11,200 nt of DNA from JBHGBM01 sp041946965. GTDB lineage: Bacteria > Acidobacteriota > Terriglobia > Bryobacterales > Bryobacteraceae. The stretch spans positions 1 to 11,200 of the forward strand of contig JBHGBM010000123.1 in the NCBI GenBank assembly GCA_041946965.1, in the 5' to 3' direction. The notes under the pieces were generated by a model that had not been told where the DNA came from, did no database searches, and saw only the letters and a list, made by a program, of their open reading frames with translations. Made by a program: the position numbers and the translations under genes. Shown piece by piece: positions 1-6,520 of this stretch (position 1 is its first letter; the number at the start of each line of letters is the position of its first letter).

Positions 1-605
1 GTGCGGCCGGCGTTCTCGTTGTAGTACTGGTTGGTGGTGTCGTTGCCGTCGGTCAGGAAGGCATTGCCGCCGGCGGTTCCGCGGAACGAGACCAGACCGA
101 AAGTGCCGTCGGGCACCACGGCGGGAGCCAGCAGAACGAAGGAGTCCACGCGTCGGCCGTTGATGGGCAGGTTCACGATCTGGTTGCTGTTGACCACCTG
201 CGAGACGTCGGTCTTGGTGGAGTCAACCACGGGCGCGACGCCCTCCACCGTGACGCTTGTGGCGGTTCCGGCAACGGCCAGCGTGGCATTGAGTTGCACG
301 TTTTGCCCGACCAGGACTTCCACGTCCTCGGCCTTGAACTCGCTGAAACCCTGCTTGTTAATGGCCACGGAATAACCGGAAGCGGGGACCAGCGAGGTGG
401 CGTTAAAGATGCCGGCGTCCGTGGTCACGAGCGCGCGGCGGATGCCCTTGGCGGCGTTGGCGACCACCACCTCGGCGCCCGGCACGGCGGCGCCCGAGGC
501 GTCGCGAACCGAACCCGAAATGGCGCCCAAGCCGGCGACGGACTGCGCGAAGGCAGCGGTGGCACAGAGGGCCAGGCACAGAAATACAACCCAGGGTTTT
601 CTCAT
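1..605 (-). CDS. TonB-dependent-receptor-like outer-membrane protein, N-terminal part (3' end beyond window)
   Basis: The gene reads leftward from an ATG at 603-605 and is open at base 1, giving 201 complete codons of a protein usually near 1000 residues in this family. Residues 1-20 are a typical signal peptide (basic start, hydrophobic core, AFA before Q21). Residues about 27-112 look like a carboxypeptidase-regulatory-like beta-sandwich (GAISGSVRDASGAAVPGAEV, then TTDAGIFNATSL and a GYSV segment). Residues about 113-201 resemble the start of a TonB plug, with the signature NLPINGRRVDSF at 145-156 and FRGTAGGNAFLTDG at 174-187. Such proteins sit in the outer membrane and are thought to import large substrates or bind polymers; the substrate cannot be told here. 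It lies 69 bases downstream of a sugar symporter on the same strand, so co-transcription is possible. No good Shine-Dalgarno is visible before the ATG. Family call is fairly firm, function is inference. Confidence 0.85.
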   Translation of the reverse strand, partial: MRKPWVVFLCLALCATAAFAQSVAGLGAISGSVRDASGAAVPGAEVVVANAAKGIRRALVTTDAGIFNATSLVPASGYSVAINKQGFSEFKAEDVEVLVGQNVQLNATLAVAGTATSVTVEGVAPVVDSTKTDVSQVVNSNQIVNLPINGRRVDSFVLLAPAVVPDGTFGLVSFRGTAGGNAFLTDGNDTTNQYYNENAGR

Positions 606-674
606 AGGTGTGATTGAAAGAACAGAATAGCAGAACTGCCGCGTTGACGCTTCCTCAACAGCGCCGGCCGGGCG

Positions 675-2096
675 TTAATGGCCGGGGCGCACGGCCTCCG
701 CATGGAGCGACTCTGCCTTGCTGAACTTGGGCCAGTTGAGGCCATAGAAGGCGACGAAGGCAAAGCAAACGCCGGGGACCGCAAAGCCCCGGGACATGTC
801 GTAGACGTCGGCGACGTGGCCCATCAGTTTAGGCAGGATGGCGCCGCCCATAATGGCCATAACAATGAATGCCGAAGCCTTCTTGGCGCGGGCGCCAAGG
901 CCGAAGATCCCCAGGGCGAAAATCGTGGGGAACATAATGGACATGAAGAAGTAGCTGAGGAACACGCACGCGACCGAGAACCACCCCAGCTTGAGGAAGA
1001 CCAGCAGGCACATCAGGACGTTGAGGACCCCATAGAGCCCGAGCAACTTGTGGGCGGAAACGCGGCGGAGGAGAGCGGCGCCGGTGAACCGCCCAATCAG
1101 GAAGCACACGAAGCCTAGCGAGGCGAGGTTCGAGGCGCCCTTATTGGAGATTTGCAGGACGCCGTTTTTGCCGGCTTCAAACCATCCCTCGAGCCAGCCC
1201 TGAAGCGGGCCGGCTTGGGAAGAGAAATTGCCCATCGCGGCGTTCCAGGAAGCGGGAATGGCGGGCACTTCGCTGGTCATGTAGTTAATGAAAAAGCTGA
1301 AAATGCCGGCCTGGGCGGCGACATAGAAGAACTGGGCGGCCACGGCCAAAACGAAGTGCGGGTGCGTCCAGATGGAGTGCGACACGCCGGCCGCGCCGTT
1401 GTCCAGGTGATAGTCGTCTTCGGCCTTGATATCGGGGACATTGGCGAAGTAGAAGATGACGGCCAGGGCGAGAACCACGAAGCCGACGCCCATGTAAGGG
1501 ATGTAGAGGGTCTCGCTGCCGGTGCTGCGGCCCGCCGCGTCCTTGGAGTAGAAATACATGGCGCCGATGATGGGGCCGAAGATCCAGCCGATCCCGTTGC
1601 AGGACTGCGCCAGGTTGATGCGCGTGGCGGCATACCGTTTGCCGCCCAGGACCGTGGTGTAAGGATTGGCGATGGTTTCGAGGAAGGTGAGGCCGGCGGC
1701 AATGGTACAGACGCCCGCAAGGTAGGCGATGAAGGCGACGTTCGGGGAGACGCTGCCGGTGTGGACAAGAGCGTTGATTTTGGTGGCGGGAATGAACCAG
1801 AAGCCGCCGACGGCGACCACCAGCAAGCCGGCGATGATTCCGCCCTTGTACCCAAGCCGCGTGGCCAGGATGCCGGCCGGAATGGACATGAGGAAGTAGC
1901 CGAGGTAATGGGCAAACTGCACCCACGCGGACTGGGACTTGGATAGCCCGAGTTCCTCCTGGAAGTGTTTGTCCATAACGTCGATCATGCCGTTGCAGAG
2001 TCCCCAGAGGAGGAACAGGGAACTGACGAGGATGAAGGTGAACACCAGATTCTGTCCGTCGTCGGTGACAAACAGGCTTTTCTTGCCGGGTTGCAT
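675..2096 (-). CDS. FucP-family sugar:proton symporter (MFS)
   Basis: A 473-residue inner-membrane transporter of the major facilitator superfamily, FucP (L-fucose/glucose/galactose) branch. Family marks in order: FLLWGLCNGMIDVMDKHF (28-45), QFAHYLGYFLMSIPAGILAT (60-79), LTFLETIANPYTTVLG (136-151) and RINLAQSCNGIGW (159-171). Asp39 and Glu140 line up by eye with the proton/substrate residues Asp46 and Glu135 of E. coli FucP. About twelve hydrophobic segments are visible, with a polar central loop near residues 215-235. At 473 residues it is somewhat longer than the E. coli protein. The ATG at 2094-2096 begins a conserved N-terminus; no strong ribosome site precedes it. It reads toward the TonB-type gene, suggesting a sugar uptake pair, and is divergent from the his operon. 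The exact sugar is not decided by sequence alone, so no symbol is given. Confidence 0.9.
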   Translation of the reverse strand: MQPGKKSLFVTDDGQNLVFTFILVSSLFLLWGLCNGMIDVMDKHFQEELGLSKSQSAWVQFAHYLGYFLMSIPAGILATRLGYKGGIIAGLLVVAVGGFWFIPATKINALVHTGSVSPNVAFIAYLAGVCTIAAGLTFLETIANPYTTVLGGKRYAATRINLAQSCNGIGWIFGPIIGAMYFYSKDAAGRSTGSETLYIPYMGVGFVVLALAVIFYFANVPDIKAEDDYHLDNGAAGVSHSIWTHPHFVLAVAAQFFYVAAQAGIFSFFINYMTSEVPAIPASWNAAMGNFSSQAGPLQGWLEGWFEAGKNGVLQISNKGASNLASLGFVCFLIGRFTGAALLRRVSAHKLLGLYGVLNVLMCLLVFLKLGWFSVACVFLSYFFMSIMFPTIFALGIFGLGARAKKASAFIVMAIMGGAILPKLMGHVADVYDMSRGFAVPGVCFAFVAFYGLNWPKFSKAESLHAEAVRPGH

Positions 2097-2108
2097 GGTG
2101 AGTGGAAT

Positions 2109-2135
2109 ATTCTAGCAGCAAGCGCGGCGCGGCAA
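2109..2135 (-). promoter_or_regulatory. possible promoter of the FucP-like gene
   Basis: On the minus strand TAGAAT (plus 2109-2114) resembles a -10 box and TTGCCG (plus 2130-2135) a weak -35, but the spacer is only 15 bases. The start would fall near 2102, a few bases before the ATG. This is a weak, eye-read prediction. Confidence 0.25.
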
Positions 2136-2171
2136 CGCCTGGCCGCGCGCCGGCAGGCACCGCGCCGCCGT

Positions 2172-2184
2172 GATCTGTTATACT
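2172..2184 (+). promoter_or_regulatory. his operon promoter, extended -10 type
   Basis: The sequence GATCTGTTATACT contains a near-consensus -10 hexamer TATACT at 2179-2184, preceded by TG plus one base (2176-2178), which is the extended -10 arrangement. No good -35 is seen at the usual distance, as is common for extended -10 promoters. Transcription should start about 2190-2192, immediately before the leader-peptide ATG at 2193. GATCTGT recurs just before the promoter-like site upstream of nuoE. The position fits the leader and attenuator that follow. Confidence 0.55.
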
Positions 2185-2192
2185 TTCGTTTT

Positions 2193-2261
2193 ATGACCAC
2201 CGTCGCCCGGCATCACCATCATCATCACGGTGCGCGGACCCTGCGACGGGCGGTGTTCTAG
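2193..2261 (+). CDS. hisL: his operon leader peptide (HisL-like), 22 aa with six consecutive His
   Basis: A 22-codon reading frame, ATG at 2193-2195 and TAG at 2259-2261. It encodes MTTVAR, six histidines (2211-2228: CAT CAC CAT CAT CAT CAC), then GARTLRRAVF. Its only recognisable property is the histidine run, as in the his leader peptides of enteric bacteria (seven His codons in E. coli and Salmonella). It stands directly upstream of hisI, followed by a terminator hairpin. Expected role: its translation senses charged tRNA-His and the peptide itself has no job. There is no Shine-Dalgarno before the ATG, and the -10 box ends only eight bases upstream, so translation may be leaderless. The peptide sequence shares nothing obvious with enterobacterial HisL beyond the His run, so the symbol is by function and position. 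Confidence 0.85.
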   Translation: MTTVARHHHHHHGARTLRRAVF

Positions 2262-2315
2262 AGGGAACTCCCAACCAATTCGAAAGGACGCCCGCCCCGA
2301 TCAGGCGGGCTTTTT
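2198..2315 (+). promoter_or_regulatory. histidine attenuator (ribosome-mediated, mutually exclusive hairpins)
   Basis: Four segments can be drawn. Segment 1 (2198-2209, CACCGTCGCCCG) pairs with segment 2 (2247-2255, CGGGCGGTG) over nine base pairs with a three-base bulge. Segment 2 can instead pair with segment 3 through CGGGCG (2247-2252) and CGCCCG (2289-2294). Segment 3 pairs with segment 4 as the terminator (2290-2296 with 2304-2310). The six His codons (2211-2228) start two bases after segment 1. A ribosome stalled there would cover segment 1 and leave segment 2 free to form the antiterminator. A ribosome that reaches the stop at 2259-2261 would cover segment 2 and let the terminator form. 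Pairings were read by eye with no energies computed; the mechanism is inferred from the enteric his attenuator. Confidence 0.8.
2290..2315 (+). terminator. intrinsic terminator of the his attenuator
   Basis: A perfect seven-pair GC stem, GCCCGCC (2290-2296) with GGCGGGC (2304-2310), has a seven-base loop and is followed at once by TTTTT (2311-2315). It lies between the leader-peptide stop and the hisI ATG at 2329, where it would stop transcription before the first structural gene. It is the clearest intrinsic terminator in the window. Confidence 0.85.
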
Positions 2316-2328
2316 CATTCCTGGCGGT

Positions 2329-2709
2329 ATGAATCTGGATTTCAAAAAATCGGACGGGCTGGTAACGGCGGTGATCCAGGACGCGCAATCCGGCCGTGTC
2401 CTGATGGTGGGTTACATGAACGAAGAGGCCTTCCGCATGACGGTGGACACGGGCTTCGCAACCTTTTACAGCCGTTCCCGCAGGAAGCTTTGGCTGAAGG
2501 GCGAAAGCTCCGGGCACCGGCTGGCGGTGAAGGAGATCTCGACAGATTGCGACCGCGACGCGGTGCTGGTGAAGGTGGAGGCGCTGGGGCCGGGCGTCTG
2601 CCACGAGGGTTACCAGAGCTGCTTCTTCCGCAGGCTCGAGAAGGGCGAGTGGGTGGAGAGCGAGCCCCGCACCTACGATCCCAGCACCGTATATGGAGGC
2701 AAGGCATGA
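2329..2709 (+). CDS. hisI: phosphoribosyl-AMP cyclohydrolase
   Basis: A 126-residue cytoplasmic zinc enzyme that opens the adenine ring of phosphoribosyl-AMP, the third step of histidine synthesis. It shows LMVGYMNEEAF (25-35), TFYSRSRRKLWLKGESSGH (45-63), the metal-binding DCDRDA (73-78) and the zinc cysteines in GVCHEGYQSCFF (Cys91, Cys98). Length matches stand-alone HisI; the HisE pyrophosphohydrolase domain found in HisIE fusions is absent. The ATG at 2329 is chosen because it begins the conserved N-terminus 13 bases after the attenuator T-run. An in-frame GTG at 2230 would place the attenuator inside the gene. The ribosome site is weak (GGCGG at 2323-2327). It is the first structural gene and overlaps hisG by four bases. 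Confidence 0.95.
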   Translation: MNLDFKKSDGLVTAVIQDAQSGRVLMVGYMNEEAFRMTVDTGFATFYSRSRRKLWLKGESSGHRLAVKEISTDCDRDAVLVKVEALGPGVCHEGYQSCFFRRLEKGEWVESEPRTYDPSTVYGGKA

Positions 2710-3575
2710 TTCTGAAGCTCGGAATTCCCAAGGGCAGCCTGGAGAACGCCACCATCGACCTGTTCCGCCGGGCGGGCTACACCATCACCACGTCGAGCCG
2801 CTCCTATTTCCCGGCCATCGACGACCCGGAGATCGAGTGCATGCTCATCCGGGCGCAGGAGATGGCGCGCTACGTGGAAGACGGCATTCTGGACGCCGGG
2901 CTGACCGGGCGCGATTGGGTGGAGGAGAGCGAGGCGGGCGTGGTCGCGGTCGCGGACCTGGTCTACGCCAAGCAGAGCTTCGGCAAGGTGCGCTGGGTGC
3001 TGGCGGTGCCGCAGGCCTCGGCGTTCCACAGCGTGAAGGACCTGGAGGGCAAGATCATCGCCACGGAACTGGTGGCCACCACGAAGCGATATCTGGCGGC
3101 GCACGGCGTCAAGGCCAAGGTGGAGTTCAGTTGGGGCGCCACGGAGGTGAAGCCGCCGATCCTGGCCGACGCCATCGTGGAGGTGACCGAGACGGGATCC
3201 TCGCTGCGCGCCAACAAGCTCAAGATTATCGACACGGTGCTCGAGTCGAACACGCAGCTCATCGCCAACCGCGACTCGTGGGCGGACGAGTGGAAACAGC
3301 GCAAGCTGCTCGACATGAAGATGCTGCTGGACGGCGCGATCAGCGCGCTCGGCAAGGTCGGCCTGATGCTCAACGTGCACCGCGACAAGTTGAAGGCGGT
3401 GCTGGAAGTGCTGCCGGCGCTCAAGCGGCCCACCATCTCGAACCTGAGCGACGAGGAGTGGCTGGCGGTAAACACGATACTGGATGAGTCCGCGGTGCGG
3501 GACATCATCCCCAGACTCAAGGAAGCGGGCGGGCAGGGCATTGTCGAATACCCGCTGAATAAGATCGTCCTGTGA
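2706..3575 (+). CDS. hisG: ATP phosphoribosyltransferase, long form
   Basis: A 289-residue enzyme that joins ATP and PRPP in the first committed, histidine-inhibited step. The N-terminus LKLGIPKGSLENATIDLF (3-20) and the PRPP-binding loop EVTETGSSLRAN (159-170) are clear. Residues about 212-289 form the C-terminal regulatory domain seen only in long-form HisG (GKVGLMLNV, then LKRPTISNL). This protein therefore should not need a HisZ partner and should bind histidine for feedback control. The ATG at 2706-2708 overlaps the hisI stop (ATGA) and has GGAGG at 2695-2699, six bases ahead. An upstream in-frame start at 2490 lies deep in hisI and lacks homology. Overlaps hisD by four bases. Confidence 0.96.
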   Translation: MILKLGIPKGSLENATIDLFRRAGYTITTSSRSYFPAIDDPEIECMLIRAQEMARYVEDGILDAGLTGRDWVEESEAGVVAVADLVYAKQSFGKVRWVLAVPQASAFHSVKDLEGKIIATELVATTKRYLAAHGVKAKVEFSWGATEVKPPILADAIVEVTETGSSLRANKLKIIDTVLESNTQLIANRDSWADEWKQRKLLDMKMLLDGAISALGKVGLMLNVHRDKLKAVLEVLPALKRPTISNLSDEEWLAVNTILDESAVRDIIPRLKEAGGQGIVEYPLNKIVL

Positions 3576-4807
3576 TACGCATTCTGAAGAAAGAGCAGGC
3601 CGGGCGGCTGCTGGCCCGGCGCAAGGCGCGGCTGGCGGAAGCCGAAGCGGTGGCGGCGCCCATCATCGAGGCGGTGCGCAAGCGCGGGGATCGGGCGCTG
3701 GTGGAGTACGCGCGCAAGTTCGACGGGCTGGAGCGGGCGTCCGTGCGGGTGCCGGCGCGCGTGCTGGAGAAGGCCGAACTGGCGCCGGAACTGCGCCTGG
3801 CGGTGGAAAAGTCCGCCGCCAACGTGCGCTCGTTTGCCGAGCTGCAAATGCCGGTGGAGGCCACCATGGAGGTGGCTTCGGGAGTAAACCTCGGGCAACT
3901 GGTGCGGCCGCTCGATGCCGTGGCGGCCTACATCCCCGGCGGGCGGTATCCGCTGCTGTCGACCATCGTCATGACCGTGGCCCCGGCGCAGGTGGCGGGC
4001 GTGCCGCGCGTGTGTGTCTGCTGCCCGCGTCCCGTTCCGGAAGTGCTGGGCGCGGCGCGCCTGCTGGGCGTCAGGGACGTGTTCCAGATGGGGGGCGCGC
4101 AGGCGGTGGCGGCGTTCGCCTTCGGAACCCGCACGGTGCCGCGCGCCGGCCGCATCGTGGGACCGGGCAATATCTATGTTGCGGCGGCGAAAAAACTGCT
4201 GGCGGGCGAGGTGGGCATCGACTTCGTCGCTGGGCCGACGGAGATCCTGATCCTGGCCGCCGAGGGCAATCCCCGCCACCTTGCGGCGGACATGCTGGCG
4301 CAGGCGGAGCACGATACGGACGCTTCGGCGGTGCTGCTGACCACTTCGAAACGCCTGGCGGCCGCGGTGGCGCGGGAGATCGAGGAGCAGCTCAAAACGC
4401 TGCCCACGGCGCCGGTGGCGCGCAAGGCAATCGACCGGAACAGCGCGATCATCCTGCTGCGCACGCTCGATGAGGGCATGGAGCTGTCGAACCGCTTCGC
4501 GCCGGAACACTTGAGCGTACCGGATGCTTCCTGGCTGCCGGCCGTAACCGATGCGGGATCGGTGTTTGTGGGGCCGTACAGCCCGGAGGCGGCGGGAGAT
4601 TACGCCTCGGGTCCCAATCACGTGCTGCCCACCGGCGGTGCGGCGCGGCTGCGGGGCGGGCTGTCGGTCTGGGACTACATCAAGGTGATTTCGGTGCAGC
4701 AATTGAGCCCGCGGGGACTGGCGTCGCTGGCACCCGCGATCACGGCCCTGGCGCGGGCCGAAGGACTGGAAGCGCACGCGCGCAGCGTGGAGGTGCGGCG
4801 TGGCTAA
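3572..4807 (+). CDS. hisD: histidinol dehydrogenase
   Basis: A 411-residue zinc- and NAD-dependent enzyme making the last two oxidations, L-histidinol to L-histidine. Landmarks: AAYIPGGRYPLLST (118-131), VGPGNIYVAAAKK (196-208), GPTEILILA (221-229), QAEHDTDA (244-251), FAPEHL (309-314) and AGDYASGPNHVLPTGG (341-356). By alignment with E. coli HisD, the zinc ligands are Gln244, His247, Asp343 and His402 (in LEAHARSVEVR), and the catalytic pair is Glu312/His313, so all key residues are present. The start is GTG at 3572, overlapping the hisG stop (GTGA). Length is slightly under E. coli HisD (434), mostly at the N-terminus. Overlaps hisC by eight bases. Confidence 0.97.
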   Translation: MIRILKKEQAGRLLARRKARLAEAEAVAAPIIEAVRKRGDRALVEYARKFDGLERASVRVPARVLEKAELAPELRLAVEKSAANVRSFAELQMPVEATMEVASGVNLGQLVRPLDAVAAYIPGGRYPLLSTIVMTVAPAQVAGVPRVCVCCPRPVPEVLGAARLLGVRDVFQMGGAQAVAAFAFGTRTVPRAGRIVGPGNIYVAAAKKLLAGEVGIDFVAGPTEILILAAEGNPRHLAADMLAQAEHDTDASAVLLTTSKRLAAAVAREIEEQLKTLPTAPVARKAIDRNSAIILLRTLDEGMELSNRFAPEHLSVPDASWLPAVTDAGSVFVGPYSPEAAGDYASGPNHVLPTGGAARLRGGLSVWDYIKVISVQQLSPRGLASLAPAITALARAEGLEAHARSVEVRRG

Positions 4808-5879
4808 GCGGCTGCGGCTGCCCAAGGGCGCGGTCAAGCCGCGGCAGGCGGTCATCGACATGGCGCCGTACTCGCCGCCCACGGCGGGACGGCTCGACAA
4901 GCTGCGGCTGGACTTCAACGAGAATACCGTGGGCTGCTCGCCGCGCGTGATCGAGGCGCTGAAGAACCGCCTGGACGCGGGCCGGCTCGCGGTCTACCCG
5001 GAATACGGAGAGGCGCGGCAGGCGGTGGCGGATTTCTTCGGCGTGCGCCCGGAGCACTTCGTCTTCACCAACGGCACCGACGAAGCCATACAGGTTTTCA
5101 TCAATACTTATGTGGATGACGGCGACGAGGTGCTGCTCATGCGCCCTGCCTACGCCATGTACCGCTTCTACGCGGAAGTGGCGGGGGCCAGGATCCGTGA
5201 GATCGGCTACCAGCCGCCGATGATGGATTTCCCGCTCCAGCAGGTGCTGGAGGCGATCACGCCGGAGACGCGCGCCATCCTGCTGGCGAACCCCAACAAC
5301 CCGACCGGAACCGGGGTTTCGCTGCTGGCGATCGAGCGCATTTTGAAGCGCGCCCGCCGCGCGGTGGTGTTCATCGACGAAGCGTATTACGAGTTCTCCG
5401 GCGTAACGGCGCTGCCGCACATCGAGACCATTCCGAACCTGTTCGTGAGCCGGACGTTCTCCAAGGTGTTCGGCATGGCGGCGATGCGGCTGGGTTGCCT
5501 GTTCTCGCATCCGGCCAACGTCGAGTGCCTGCACAAGGCGCAATCGCCGTACAGCGTGAATACGCTGGCGGTGATGGCGGCGCAGGCGGCGGTGGCGGAT
5601 CACGCCTACATCGAGAATTACGTGGCCGAGGTGCTGGCCGCGCGCGAAGTGCTCGCCGTGGGGCTGGAGAAGCTCGGCATCAGCTACGTGCCGAGCGCGG
5701 GGAACTTTATTCTCGCGAACCTGGGCACGCGCGCCGTCGAGGTGCGGGACTACCTGAGGGCGAAAGGCATCCTGGTGCGGGACCGCAGCTACGAGGTCCC
5801 CGGGCACGTGCGCATGACGGTGGGCACGCGCGAGCAGGTTCGCAGACTGCTGGCGGCGATCGCGGAGGTCTGGCGGTGA
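4800..5879 (+). CDS. hisC: histidinol-phosphate aminotransferase
   Basis: A 359-residue PLP enzyme of the class I/II aminotransferase fold that converts imidazole-acetol phosphate to histidinol phosphate using glutamate. It shows LDFNENTVGCSP (37-48), YPEYG (66-70), TNGTDEAI (90-97), ANPNNPTGTG (163-172), FIDEAYYEF (191-199) and the PLP lysine in SRTFSKVFGMAAMRLG (Lys222, with Arg230). The C-terminal VRMTVGT carries the arginine that binds substrate carboxylate or phosphate. The GTG at 4800 has GGAGG at 4789-4793, six bases ahead, and overlaps the hisD stop in another frame. Paralogues acting on aromatic amino acids look alike, but position between hisD and hisB makes HisC secure. Confidence 0.95.
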   Translation: MAKRLRLPKGAVKPRQAVIDMAPYSPPTAGRLDKLRLDFNENTVGCSPRVIEALKNRLDAGRLAVYPEYGEARQAVADFFGVRPEHFVFTNGTDEAIQVFINTYVDDGDEVLLMRPAYAMYRFYAEVAGARIREIGYQPPMMDFPLQQVLEAITPETRAILLANPNNPTGTGVSLLAIERILKRARRAVVFIDEAYYEFSGVTALPHIETIPNLFVSRTFSKVFGMAAMRLGCLFSHPANVECLHKAQSPYSVNTLAVMAAQAAVADHAYIENYVAEVLAAREVLAVGLEKLGISYVPSAGNFILANLGTRAVEVRDYLRAKGILVRDRSYEVPGHVRMTVGTREQVRRLLAAIAEVWR

Positions 5880-6520
5880 ACGGCGTGCTGGTGTTCGACA
5901 TGGACGGCGTGCTGGTGGATGTGACCGAGTCCTACCGCGAGACCATCTGCCGCACCGTGGAGCACTTCACCGGCAAGCCTTTGGAGCGCGCGGCCATCCA
6001 GGAGTACAAGAACCGCGGCGGGTGGAACGACGATTGGGCGCTCTCGCACCAGATCATCACCGAGCGCGGGGAGTGGGTCACGCTTCAGGAGGTGACCGAC
6101 TATTTTCAGAACATCTTCCACGGCGACGGGACCAACGGGCTGATCCTGCGGGAGCGGTGGATGGCGCGGCCGGGATTGTTCGAGCGGCTCTCAAGGCGCT
6201 GGAAACTGGCGGTGTTTACCGGGCGGCAGAAGTGGGAGGCCGAGCTGACGCTGGAGCGCTGCGCGCCGGGGATCGTCTTCGACCCCATCATCGGCATGCA
6301 CGAGGTAAAGAGACTGAAGCCCGATCCCGAAGGACTGCTGGCCATCGCGGGCGCGGCGTGGTACGTGGGCGACACGGTGGACGACGCCCGCTGCGCGAAA
6401 GCAGCCTGCGTGCCGTTCCTCGGCATCGCGCACGATGAAACGCTCGCCACGCTGCTCCAAGCCGAGGGCGCCGTGGCGGTGGTTCCGGATATCAACGGGA
6501 TTGAAGAGGTGATCGCATGA
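5876..6520 (+). CDS. HAD-family hydrolase, candidate histidinol-phosphatase
   Basis: A 214-residue haloacid-dehalogenase-superfamily protein. Motif I is FDMDGVLVD (7-15; nucleophile Asp8 and acid/base Asp10), motif II VFTGR (113-117, Thr115), motif III KRLKPDPEG (145-153, Lys148) and motif IV YVGDTVDD (163-170). All catalytic positions are intact. It belongs to the DxDGVLxD phosphatase branch, not the E. coli HisB N-terminal type (DRDGT). Residues about 16-100 form the helical cap. No classic histidinol-phosphatase (HisB N-domain, HisN or PHP-type HisJ) is in the operon, and this gene sits between the step before (hisC) and the step after (hisD), so histidinol-phosphatase is the likely role. 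That role is inference. GTG at 5876 overlaps the hisC stop (GTGA), with GGAGG at 5864-5868; four-base overlap with hisB. Confidence 0.85.
   Translation: MNGVLVFDMDGVLVDVTESYRETICRTVEHFTGKPLERAAIQEYKNRGGWNDDWALSHQIITERGEWVTLQEVTDYFQNIFHGDGTNGLILRERWMARPGLFERLSRRWKLAVFTGRQKWEAELTLERCAPGIVFDPIIGMHEVKRLKPDPEGLLAIAGAAWYVGDTVDDARCAKAACVPFLGIAHDETLATLLQAEGAVAVVPDINGIEEVIA

Noticed and set aside
661..690. GC hairpin overlapping the stop of the FucP-like gene (GCGCC/GGCGC and GGCC/GGCC) as a terminator
   Set aside because: It has a two-base bulge and no U-run on the minus-strand transcript, so an intrinsic terminator cannot be supported.
1152..1946. 264-residue plus-strand frame opposite the FucP-like gene
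   Set aside because: Rich in Gly, Asp, Glu and Ala as expected of the complement of a hydrophobic transporter gene; no domain and no ribosome site.
2211..2228. Six His codons resembling a cloning His-tag, possible vector contamination
   Set aside because: The run is inside a short frame followed by an attenuator-type terminator and hisI, with matching competing stems. There is no vector-like sequence around it, so a natural his leader explains it fully.
2230..2328. Upstream GTG start for hisI at 2230
   Set aside because: It would put the terminator hairpin and T-run inside the coding region and add residues not seen in HisI. The ATG at 2329 starts the conserved protein.
2963..4918. 651-residue open frame on the minus strand across hisG, hisD and the start of hisC
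   Set aside because: It is antisense to genes with full sets of conserved motifs. It is rich in Arg, His, Gln and Pro in the manner of GC-rich shadow frames and has no recognisable domain.
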